Shown here: in pieces, positions 1 to 8,676 of the stretch | How positions within the stretch are numbered: position 1 is the stretch's first letter | Layout of the letters: every line of letters begins with the position of its first letter | NCBI GenBank assembly: GCA_000969725.1 | Contig: JXSR01S029063.1 | Reading direction: 5' to 3' (one strand) | Length of the DNA stretch: 25,384 nt | Source of the DNA: Ophiothrix spiculata | Taxonomy: Eukaryota; Echinodermata; Ophiuroidea; Amphilepidida; Ophiotrichidae | Made by a program: the position numbers and the translations under genes | Notes under the pieces: model-generated | Told to the model about the DNA's origin: nothing | The model's database searches: none | Seen by the model: the letters and a program-made list of their open reading frames with translations, nothing else

Positions 1-58
1 TTTTGAAGTTATGATCATTTTAGTAAATCTAATAGGTGATTTTTTCCACTTTACAAGA

Positions 59-303
59 CAATCTTGGCCAAAATAGTTGGGACACTCAACCTCCCCGCTC
101 CCCTGCACAATGTTGTTAAGCAATAAGTCTCTATGAACGTGGTGTGTGCATGTGTTCATCGCAACATTGGGTTTTGGGGGAAGGAGGTCCTGGGACAGGG
201 AGGGAGAGAAACTGCGACATCAACATATTTGACCCCACACTCCAATGCACTCATAGCTATTTCATTATCACTAAAGTGTCCCAAGTATTTTTGGCCAAGA
301 TTG
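59..303. mobile_element. MITE with ~29-bp terminal inverted repeats
   Basis: The left end (59-86) and right end (275-303) are near-perfect reverse complements, sharing the core TTGGCCAAAATA and the outer block GGGACACT. Nothing inside the ~245 bp looks coding. Homology between the two large duplicated copies starts at about 314, just outside the right end, so this element marks the edge of copy A. I cannot read a clear target-site duplication. Small size, TIRs and no transposase fit a MITE; the superfamily is unknown. Confidence 0.7.
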
Positions 304-559
304 TAGATAAAAAGTTCAATGTTGAATTTGACTGGATTGCTGTCTGGATTGCCATCATAATGTGTTGCTATATTAGGTTGAAGTAGTACAGTAATGTTAG
401 ACATATTTTTAATGATTTCATGTGAATTCAAAGTTCACTCTTTTTATCCTTATCTGTTTCTTATTGGTAAACCTATTATGTGAATTCAAAGTTACTGTTT
501 TTGATCCTTATTTCTTATTGATAAACCTATTCACACATCTATTTGAAGTATGTTATTTT

Positions 560-1150
560 TTTATTTCGATTTTTGCCAGTTGCAGTCACTGATGGCACCA
601 AGGGAGGCATGGGGTGGTCATTTGCGCCAGCCCCACCAGTCGCCAGTCTTAAGCTTTGTTCCCCCCATTGCTCCCCCCAAAAAAATCATAAGCTTTTCGG
701 CACAAATTTCTCTATTTTAAAACCCTGTTTATCGATAACATTGGTATTAAATGTACAAATTTGCTCGCAGTTCAGGCGTATTTAAATTGTTAAAATCAAT
801 TCAATTTGTTAAAAGATGTCCATGTTTCAAATTTAAGCTGAATTGGTCAAACCGTTTTGATTTTATGGACATTTTGTATTTCAGAGCCACCTACATGTTA
901 TTGAGTAAAATTAACAGAACATACCTTAGCCTTGAATTTTTGAATGGGTTATGAGAAAAACGTGAGCAATATCTTGGTACCAAAATCTCAAAAAGTAAAA
1001 AAAAATGCTCCTTTAATACCATTATTTTAGCCCAAAATAGCCATTTTTAAGCAATTTTTACTGAATAGTGCACATTAATTTTTGGGGTCAATTTTTGCCC
1101 CTTCTCCAGAAATTTGTCTTGTCCCTCATTTGCCTTACCTTGAATTGAGA
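560..1150. repeat. Dispersed repeat, present in both duplication copies
   Basis: This non-coding segment matches 13160-13720, and its inner part (about 820-1030) also resembles 15120-15416, which sits elsewhere in copy B. Shared landmarks are a block ending in TTTTGTATTTCAGAG, the phrase GGTTATGAGAAAAA, TTGGTACCAAAATCTCAAAA and TGCTCCTTT. Short GGCRGCGCCA-like inverted ends near 13197 and 13725 in the other copy suggest an old DNA element of about 550 bp. A small open frame here (543-785) is not supported as a gene. Confidence 0.5.
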
Positions 1151-1204
1151 TGCTGGCACCACTAATTCAGGCTATTGATATGCGAGTTATGAGTTTGGTA
1201 CATG

Positions 1205-1386
1205 CTCTGGAAAAAATCGTGTACAATTCTAGTACACATTCCTGAGGTGCAAATTTGGAACACAGATTCCAGTACAATTCGAGTACACCAATTTGTACTA
1301 GAATTGTACTTCATTTGTACTCGATTTGTGTTCCAAATTTGCACCTCAGGAATGTGTGCTAGAATTGTACTCGATTTTTTCCAGGG
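1205..1386. mobile_element. Palindromic foldback MITE, 182 bp, with empty site in copy B
   Basis: Arms of about 58 bp (1207-1264 and 1327-1384) are almost perfect reverse complements, starting CTGGAAAAAATCG and ending CGATTTTTTCCAG. The 60-bp centre is itself partly palindromic around GTACAATT. Copy B reads straight through the equivalent point (TTGGTACATG then GCTCAATTTG near 13755-13772), so this is an insertion in copy A after the duplication. The flanks suggest a 2-bp TG target duplication (1203-1204 and 1387-1388). Open frames on both strands here are by-products of the palindrome. Confidence 0.82.
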
Positions 1387-1800
1387 TGACTCAATTTGAA
1401 ATGAAAATAAATATCGAGATGCTATGCAGTTTAAAGCTGAAATCACAATTTTAGATCAACACACAACATCAAAACTTCGGGAATTTATTTGAACACATTC
1501 TGCCTGACAAAAAAATATTACAATCAATGCTAGTTTATTGACAAAAAAGTATCTATATTATTTTTGTCTACAAGAATGACTAAACATTTGGTTTTAGCAA
1601 AGAGAACAAGAATTATAGAGATTTTAGTTTATTACACAATATCTTGGAATGAATTCTTATCCTTAGGTGATAATAAAATAATTGCATATAAAATGCATTT
1701 TATTTGTAACTAAACAAGATTTTCAAAACTTGCATTTATAGTATTCTTCAAAAGGAATACCAGATTACTGCCAGCTTTACTTTGAAACTTCCTATGTGTA
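1387..1800. other. Non-coding 3' intergenic sequence shared by both copies
   Basis: AT-rich sequence that aligns with 13763-13853 and 14262-14552. Copy B has about 380 extra bases (13854-14234) at a point near 1490 here. I see no gene, RNA or strong regulatory signal. Confidence 0.6.
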
Positions 1801-2019
1801 TACTTTGATCAACACTTAATAGGCGGGAATTATAAGGCTTTTCTTCCTCCGCAAGTAAACATAATCCAGCTTACATGCGCGCTGTCGACACTGATGTGCG
1901 AGTCACACGTGCAACGCGCGCTGCATCTCCTGCATTTATGCTGTGTTCAGTTACGCACACGCTTATTTGTATTAATTCATGATGTGAAGAGGCCCACCTA
2001 TTTGGTGTTGATCAAAGTA
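1801..2019. mobile_element. MITE, 219 bp, TA target duplication
   Basis: TIRs begin TACTTTGATCAACAC (1801) and end GTTGATCAAAGTA (2019), about 26 bp with few mismatches. TA dinucleotides flank both ends (1799-1800 and 2020-2021), as for Tc1/mariner and PIF-like elements. The centre (about 1875-1925) is CpG-rich, with GCGCGC and ACGCGCGC, in an otherwise AT-rich setting, which suggests little CpG decay since insertion. It is absent from copy B, which has a different palindromic element at nearly the same place (14553). Confidence 0.78.
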
Positions 2020-2021
2020 TA

Positions 2022-3020
2022 GCTTGCAAGTTTTCTTTTTAACTTTTAATAATTCTATATAAAATCAGTATAACTGTCAGCGAAAAGTCAGTATTAAAGT
2101 TCCCACTATACTCTATAAACCTTGAAGTATGCAACAAGCAGCTGTTTAACGCACATATACTCACATCCGTGCCCTAAGTAATATTGGTCCCACATACCTG
2201 GAAATTTGAAATATGAATTAACAAACCTCTAAATCATTTGAAAGTTGTATATTTTCAGAACATTGAATGTGCATGTGAATATCAACTAATATCAAGTGCA
2301 AATTGCAAGAGAAACTATTATTTTTGTTATCATTTTTAACTTTCTGGTCTTAAAATGTTCGATGTAATGAAATCTCTCTTACACATCATTCCACGATCTC
2401 TTCCATTTTTAAATGCAATTTGAAACAATCTCCCTAAAAACTCTTTCAGATATATGTCTAGGTATTGCATCACTCTCATCACATCAGGAAAGGTGTAGAT
2501 GTATATTTGTTGTATTTACTTGTCTTAAGCTTCGAAAAAATGTGAAAATATCAAGCAGAATGATGTAGGTCATCAAGATATGCAAGGTAACCCAATTGAC
2601 GTTAGTGATGTTTGAAACACAGTTAGCATGTCATAGGTTGTAGCAAACAGCCAACAGAAGTTTGAGGTAGAGCTATTTTATATGTAATGTGCTTTCAAAA
2701 CAGTTTTTGCTAAATAAAATATACATCAATTAAGACACATAATATGGATTTTTTTTTATTTGTAACTAATTTAGTTGTAGTAATGAGATCAAGAATCCAT
2801 TTAATGCTTCTGTGCAGTTACTTTACCACAGCTTGCCACTGAAAGATTTAGTGTTCAATAGATGTTCATCTAACATTAAAATGATTTTGATCATTTTTAA
2901 GAATGGTCAAACAAAATTGGCATGTTTATAATAAGCATACATTGGTATCAGAAAACTACATTATGTTATATACACCATCTGGCCAAAAATGTACTAATCA
3001 TTCATAAGTACTATTATTGA
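2022..3020. other. AT-rich non-coding sequence
   Basis: Only 2735-2880 aligns well with copy B (15420-15560). Most of 2022-2720 has no partner there, so it is either a copy A insertion or lost from B. No coding potential, RNA gene or clear inverted repeat was seen. Confidence 0.5.
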
Positions 3021-3278
3021 AATTGAGGACCCTAGAACTAAAAGGGGATTAAGTCACAAAATCTTGAAAATTGAATTGTGTCAATTTCCTGCTACAGAAT
3101 TCTCATTTCTACATTCTGTACAAGTTTTGAAGTAATTTGATAATCAGAGCATGTGTAAGAGTCACTGCCAGATACAGCAATACCATTCAAGACAACACAA
3201 ATAAAATGATGTTTGTGCCATTTTCTCAGTTTGTACTCAATGTGACTTAACCCCCTTCAGGTTCTAGGGTTCTCAATT
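3021..3278. mobile_element. MITE with ~38-bp TIRs
   Basis: The left end reads AATTGAGGACCCTAGAACT and the right end is its imperfect reverse complement (GTTCTAGGGTTCTCAATT, to 3278). The similarity continues inwards through GGGGATTAAGTCACA on the left and TGTGACTTAACCCCC on the right. About 258 bp long and non-coding. Copy B has no counterpart between 15570 and 15860, so insertion into copy A after duplication is likely. The target duplication is not clear. Confidence 0.75.
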
Positions 3279-3479
3279 GTTTGAATTAACATTTGCAAAT
3301 AAGCAAAACCCAACTTGTTTCAAGTATTCAATCTATAATATTTCCAATTTCATACTTCAGTGTCATAATGGTAGTGAAGATAATAACTCCAGCAAATACA
3401 ATCATCCTCAAACTCATCCCATCTAGTCACCTCTTAAAATCTGCGATTGGTCGTGAATGATATCTGTTCAAAATCTGAA

Positions 3480-4469
3480 ACCGTTTCTTTCTAACAAAAC
3501 GTTTGCAACAAGTCTTGAGAATACTTTATGAGAATCATTTTCTTATGTCTGTGACCTGACTACACAGTAGCATAATGTACTGTATCCAATTCAACTTTTT
3601 GCTGTCTGACAAACCCTTCAAATTTATATATGTGGCTGTCCATCCCGTATGAGCCGCAAATGCAAGAAACTTCATTTTGCGCTACAGGTGAAAATTCATG
3701 TCAAGGATGTAATTTGCCGAAATTGAATTTTTGACAGATTCACAATCCTTGTGCTGACCACAAAATACCAGCAAAGTTTTATTTCAAGAAAATGATAGGA
3801 AATATGGAAGAAATCTCCGTTTTTTTAAAACAATCAACAGAAAATGTAGGGCTTACTGATCTTTGAATATGTTTATCTCATTATACTTTTTTCTCTCTGA
3901 CAAACTTTGACGGACCATAACTTGACTTCTGAAAATCGAGTGAAGTTCATTGAGGTGTCATTCTAATCCTTATAACATGGTGTTTGCAAATATTTAAAAA
4001 AGTGAAAATGACAAGAGGCTGCATTTGCGGCTGGTTTGGGATGGACGGTCTCATATATCCTAACTCTAAATGTTTTTTCTTCAAGTCATCTGTGACTAAA
4101 GCATTGTCAAAATATTTGTAACCCTGGAGGGCCTCTTTACCAACCATATCTGGCACGCTGGTATGAAATTACTTGAAGTAAAGGTCATGTCCATTTGGAA
4201 AATTAGTAGTTGAATTAGACGAGCACATGTAGGTTTTGTCAAAAATGTTGTACTATTTAGCTCATAACATGAAAACGAATGATCAGAATCAAACTTTTTT
4301 TTAAATTTTTTGGTTTAATAGGAAGAAAAGAGATAAGAGTTTCATTACACCAGGATCATGAATTGCATCTTTAAATGTTTTTTTTTTGTTAATTCAAGGT
4401 GCTGCATCAAGTTTCCATTTTGTGCTTGTTTGTACAATGTACTTGTATGTTTTATGAATTAATGTTTCT
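3480..4469 (-). other. Conserved 3' flank, probable 3' UTR of gene A with embedded old MITE
   Basis: This stretch aligns almost end to end with 15855-16780 downstream of gene B, far better than most non-coding sequence in the two copies. The likely 3' UTR lies here, but I see no polyadenylation signal at a conserved position, so the transcript end is unplaced. The middle part (3625-4058) is an inverted-repeat element, listed separately. A small minus-strand open frame at 3947-4156 is not conserved in copy B and is rejected. Confidence 0.5.
3625..4058. mobile_element. Ancestral MITE shared by both copies (copy A)
   Basis: The ends at 3625-3664 and 4020-4058 are imperfect reverse complements. 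The left carries GGCTGTCCATCCC then GAGCCGCAAATGCA; the right carries TGCATTTGCGGCT then GGGATGGACGGTC. The same pair of ends occurs at 15979 and 16408 in copy B, so the insertion predates the duplication. It is about 434 bp and non-coding. It lies 3' of the TRIM gene and may be transcribed as part of its 3' UTR. Confidence 0.7.
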
Positions 4470-4641
4470 TTATAGCAAAAGATGACCATTACCCTGTGTA
4501 ACCATCAGCCGGTCATTGTCTATCAATGCAATTCCTTGTGTGCAAATCACATCTATTGTGACACATCCCAGAAGTGTACCATTCTCTGCGTAGCTGCAGA
4601 CACCACCATTTGAACGTTTTGTGACATAAACTATAATTCCA
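4470..4641 (-). pseudogene. Duplicated, broken copy of the last NHL blade(s) of gene A
   Basis: Read on the minus strand directly after the stop codon of gene A, this encodes a near-copy of about residues 574-625: DGIIVYVTKRSNGG, then LGCVTIDVI and GIALIDNDRLMV. It therefore repeats propeller blade 5/6. The frame is broken near its end: about 11 nt are missing compared with the intact terminus, so it ends in GHLLL instead of IFCYKET. The DNA-level remnant CTATAAAGAAACAT is still recognisable. The 3' flank beyond it matches the 3' flank directly after gene B's stop. So this fragment occupies the ancestral end position, and the intact end of gene A lies upstream of it in the tandem. It is out of frame with gene A and should not be translated as part of it. 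Confidence 0.85.
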
Positions 4642-6561
4642 TCATGTTTCTTTATAGCAGAAGATTTTTGCAGGATAAGCACCATTCTGTACAACCACCA
4701 GCCTGTCATCATCTATCAATGCAATACCCCTTGCATAAATCACATCAGTTGTGACACATCCCAGATAGGTACCACCATCTGTGAAACTGTAGATACCACC
4801 ATCATTTGCTGAGCTACGGTTTGTGACATAAACTATTCCATCATCACTGCAACAAGTGCTGCATGGCTTCCAGGATTTAGCATCAGGTGGTTTGTTGATG
4901 GTATGCAGTAGTTTGCCATGGGGATCCAATATTTCAGCACTGGTTTGATTGCTTACTATGACCCTTCTATGTGTCACTGAGATAAACCATGGGTTAATGT
5001 TGGTTTTGAAGCGGCAAATATGTGAACCATCAGGCCTGTGTTTACTGATGTAGTTCTTGCTGGAATTCCCCACTAATATATTCCCATCATTGTCTACTGC
5101 CAGACCACACAGCTGAGAGCTATCAGTATTAGATGCCTTGCCATCAGGGGATATAGCAGGAAACAGCTTCACCTTTTCTCCGTGTGAGTTGAAAACATGA
5201 ACCAATCCACTCCTGTCAGTGACATATTGTTGTGTTTCATCAGGTGACATAACAACATCATGAGGATTTTTCAGATTTCCTTGTAATTCTCCTTTATACT
5301 TCCCATCAGATTCAAAGATCTTTACATTTGTGCCTGAGCAATCTGCAATTAATATGTCTTTATTTCTGTTCACAGTGACACCATAGCCACTCTGGATCTT
5401 TCCAACACCTTCCTTCCCAATTTCTTTCTCTAAAACCCACTTGCCATTTCCACCTTTTGTATTAGGACATTTTGCTGATACTGATCCCATATCTACTGTT
5501 TTAATTTCATGTTTTTGACTCAGTCTAAACTGTATTTCACTAGTGCCTGTTTTCATCCCACTTATCTTTATCTGTTTAAGGTCTGCAAGAGTTTTACAAA
5601 GAGAAGAGTAATTTGAAGCCAAATCATGTTTGGAGCCTGAAGTGATGACCTGATTAGTTACATGCAGAGCATTAGTGAGCTTAGCTTTTGTGTTTTGTAA
5701 TTCTAGTTTCCTATCATTTATTTTGTCAGTTTTCTCTGCCTCTATTTGAGATAACTTATCCATCATTTCCTTATAGCTCCTTTCAATTGCCTCCAGATAC
5801 GCCTTCTTTTCCTCACCTAGCTGCTTCTTAATGTTGTCAACAGATTTGGCAAGGTTTGATTCTTCTGTCTCTGTGTTAACAATAGCATCCATCAGCTGTT
5901 GAGTCAAACCTTTACAACTTTCCATCAGCGACTTGATCTCCTCTACTTGAGCTTCATTAGCACTCTCTATTGTGATATAGTCATGGTCTGGATGTCTGTG
6001 TTCCATCACTGTGCAGGCTAAACATATAGGAATATTGCATGATTTACAAAACCATCTCAGAACTTGGTCTTTATGCGTCTGACAATTTTCATCTTTCATC
6101 ATTTTGCTCATGTCAATACTTCCAGATTGTAGTTCATCAATTGTGAAAACTGTATGTACTTTCATTGAATTTATATTTTGATGTAACTTGAGACATTGTT
6201 GACAAATAAACCCATTGCAATCTACACAGCGTGCTGCAATCTCACAAGCTTCAGCATTACAACTGACACATGGCTTGTTAATCTTACATTTCCCACTGAT
6301 TGTCTTCCTTTCTTTAAGTTGTTTAATAAAAAAATTATCTCGAAACCCATCCACTCCCTCTGGAGGCAAGATGGTCTTTTCTTGACACAATGGACACAGG
6401 AAGATTCCAGGAGGATGCTTGACTTCCTTCAGACATTCTAGGCAAAATGAATGGAGGCAAGGGAGGGCTTTTGGGTTGACCATTTCTAAGAGGCATATCC
6501 CACATTCAATCAGACTGGTCATGTCATCTTCCGATGCAGATGTTGGTTTGCTGGCTGCCAT
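4642..6561 (-). CDS. TRIM-NHL protein A (RING, two B-boxes, coiled coil, NHL propeller)
   Basis: Predicted cytoplasmic E3 ubiquitin ligase of the tripartite-motif family, 639 aa, one uninterrupted exon. The C3HC4 RING finger has ligands C20, C23, C35, H37, C40, C43, C56 and C59, all present, so E2 recruitment and ubiquitin transfer are plausible. B-box1 spans about 98-136 (C98, C101, C112, C115, C120, C123, H127, H136) and B-box2 about 160-193 (C160, H163, C172, C175, C180, C183, H188, H193). A heptad-rich coiled coil for dimerisation covers about 200-300. Six NHL-like repeats (about 391-425, 432-467, 482-520, 523-555, 565-602, 605-639) should form a six-bladed propeller that binds protein or RNA; there is no filamin domain as in TRIM2/3. 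The start has a good context (A at -3, G at +4), and gene B starts at the same point. The substrate is unknown. Orthology to a named vertebrate TRIM is not claimed. Confidence 0.95.
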   Translation of the reverse strand: MAASKPTSASEDDMTSLIECGICLLEMVNPKALPCLHSFCLECLKEVKHPPGIFLCPLCQEKTILPPEGVDGFRDNFFIKQLKERKTISGKCKINKPCVSCNAEACEIAARCVDCNGFICQQCLKLHQNINSMKVHTVFTIDELQSGSIDMSKMMKDENCQTHKDQVLRWFCKSCNIPICLACTVMEHRHPDHDYITIESANEAQVEEIKSLMESCKGLTQQLMDAIVNTETEESNLAKSVDNIKKQLGEEKKAYLEAIERSYKEMMDKLSQIEAEKTDKINDRKLELQNTKAKLTNALHVTNQVITSGSKHDLASNYSSLCKTLADLKQIKISGMKTGTSEIQFRLSQKHEIKTVDMGSVSAKCPNTKGGNGKWVLEKEIGKEGVGKIQSGYGVTVNRNKDILIADCSGTNVKIFESDGKYKGELQGNLKNPHDVVMSPDETQQYVTDRSGLVHVFNSHGEKVKLFPAISPDGKASNTDSSQLCGLAVDNDGNILVGNSSKNYISKHRPDGSHICRFKTNINPWFISVTHRRVIVSNQTSAEILDPHGKLLHTINKPPDAKSWKPCSTCCSDDGIVYVTNRSSANDGGIYSFTDGGTYLGCVTTDVIYARGIALIDDDRLVVVQNGAYPAKIFCYKET

Positions 6562-6998
6562 TTTTTTATTGTGTGTGTGTGTGTGGGGCTGTTATGAAAG
6601 TTGTAGGAGTTGATGTAGGTTATATTTTGTGTAAAAATAAGCCTGAAGTCGTTGTCACGGAAGAATTTTTAAAATGAGTTGGAAGGATTGGCAATTCTAC
6701 TAGTAACAAATGCATAAATCTATCATCTATTTGTACACTCTGCAAATGTTGAGGTATTATGCAACATACATTATCTATAGTAGCAGTAAATGATGACTGA
6801 ACTTGCTATGGTTCTGTTTCTTATGCAAATTTGGTGATACTTATGCAAATGATTTAAACTTGAACATTTAGTCCTTAAAGTCATGCAGTTCCTGACAGCA
6901 GTCTTGTGATGTTCGTTATAAAGATTCAAGTGGTAGATTTTCCTCTTCTATGCGGTCTGACAAGAGCTAGTGTCACTGTATGGTTTGGTATGGTTAAT
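6562..6998 (-). other. 5' leader exon of gene A (untranslated part)
   Basis: Read on the minus strand, a polypyrimidine tract ends in TTTTCTTCAG at 7000-6999, giving a good acceptor. The exon would then run from 6998 into the ATG at 6561. Copy B has an acceptor at the homologous position (TTTATTCAG at 19262-19261), followed in both by ATYAAYCATACCA. Next to the ATG is a CA dinucleotide tract (6570-6585 on the plus strand as TG). Similarity between the copies continues up to the acceptor and fades just past it, as expected for an exon edge. No transcript evidence is available. Confidence 0.55.
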
Positions 6999-8260
6999 CT
7001 GAAGAAAATACAAATAAAGAAAAAGCTAAAACAATCGGACTTAGTTCCTTCATCTCCTGTTGATTCAATACAAGAACAAAACTGATGAAGACTGAGACAA
7101 AAACATGTGACAGCTCTGCAATTTATCTATACCCTTATGAAAAAAATTAAGCTCGTAAGGAGTTCATTATTAAAGCTTACATGCAAAGGTTGGGCATATT
7201 TGACACCAAAGTCTAGAATTCAGCTGTATCAAACAAATTAAACACAAAAGTAGCCAATTTTCACCAAAGCAACAGCAAAATAAGATAAAATAACTATTAC
7301 TCAATGACCAGCTCACAAAAACTAATGATCCAAGCAACACTAAAAATGACAAGCAAAAGGGTTACCCAAGAATTATGCAGTGTTGCCAGTCACAATGCAA
7401 ACCAATGGGGTTTTGATAATATATATTGGAATATTTTTTGACTTTTGACTAGAAACAGTGTTTAATATGAAAATAGTTTTTTAAAATTTACTTTTAATAT
7501 CATTTGAGATTCATACATTATTGTAAAGCATCATTTGGAATATAATTAACTTAATACCAGTCAATAACAGGTAAGTGAAAAATTTCAACACACATAAATA
7601 CTGCTTAAACTCATACACTTCTATGCACTGCAGAAGTAAGTTGCACGGGTCAGGTAACCTTTATGCATGTCATAATTCAGTGGACAAAGTGGTATAGACT
7701 TGTGTTGTGTATTCTAAAAATGCTTTTATTTTTATTGGGAAGCAAAACAATGCAGGAATTGTTGTGTATTCGTCCTATATTAGTGTTAATTGGTTCATTA
7801 CTGCTCAGTGTTCAACTTCTTTGCATATAACCTTTAAGAGCTTGTTTAAGGAGCTCGTAACTAGCGTGTTGCAATAGCGTATTTGAAACAAAAGGCTCTG
7901 GTATTTCAGGTTGACCAGATACATGTGGAATGTGATATTTCTTGAATTTTTCTAATATATCAAGTGTTATTATTGCTCATTTGTTAAATTTTGTGCCAGT
8001 TGGAAGTTATTATTTAATAGCTCTGTGCCGGTTGGCGCCGACCAGTGTAGCAACAACCATGGCTTAGTAATCAGCAAAAATTTCCAAGGAGGGCAGCGAC
8101 ATGATCTGTAGCACAGACAATGTCGTCCCAAACTGCCTCGGATTGAATGATGCAGGAAGTTGATAAGCTTAACTCCACTATTCGTGCTTGTGTTACAAGT
8201 TATGCAATATATTTGAATTCCTTAGATTAAATTGTAGGATTTCAGTACATCATTAGTTAC

Positions 8261-8494
8261 CTTCGGAATTGTCATTTGCTAACACTGCAGACTTCTTGTT
8301 TCATTTACTCGAATGTTGCATTCAGCTTTTTTATTAGTCCAACTATAGTAGGCAGCAGGGTATATGTGTGTATTCAAAGAAACCGCAATTGGGTCAAGTA
8401 CTGTAACAAAAAAGAAATTGCAATTAATGTCAAAAATTACATCAGTTGATATGTCAATTTCAAAAAAGAAGAAATCTTCAAATTCTAACACTGC
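8261..8494 (-). other. Candidate alternative or cassette 5' exon in the gene A intron
   Basis: An island at 8220-8645 is conserved with 23850-24250 while neighbouring intron sequence is not. On the minus strand both copies place a donor at the same aligned point: CGAAG|GTAACT here and CTGAG|GTAAAT in copy B. A possible acceptor ends in TTAG (A) or GTCAG (B) near 8495 and 24093, but its pyrimidine tract is poor. A minus-strand frame of 94 aa (8279-8563) partly matches a frame in copy B (shared FVTV, then SL.T..YP..Y.SW), but the frames shift relative to each other, so coding use is doubtful. It could be an alternative first exon or a conserved regulatory block. Confidence 0.3.
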
Positions 8495-8676
8495 GGTATT
8501 TGCGCCAAATTGTATTGCTTGATTGTAGTTGAATGTTCTTATAAGAGGCACATCCTCAGGCATGCATCCACATCCACCTTACATATGGCAACAAGTGTTA
8601 CTTTCACACCACAGATTTTAATTTTTACATTTGACGCCTGATACAAAAATTCCTGCTACTGCAGCTGTCAGATATA

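Noticed and set aside
1162-1446. Overlapping open frames on both strands with related peptides
   Set aside because: They arise because the 182-bp insert is a palindrome; no domain, no start context, absent from copy B.
3947-4156. 69-aa minus-strand frame downstream of gene A
   Set aside because: Lies mostly in the inverted end of an old MITE and is not kept in copy B.
8279-8563. 94-aa minus-strand frame as a separate gene
   Set aside because: Only a short stretch resembles the copy B peptide and the frames shift against each other; treated as a possible untranslated exon instead.
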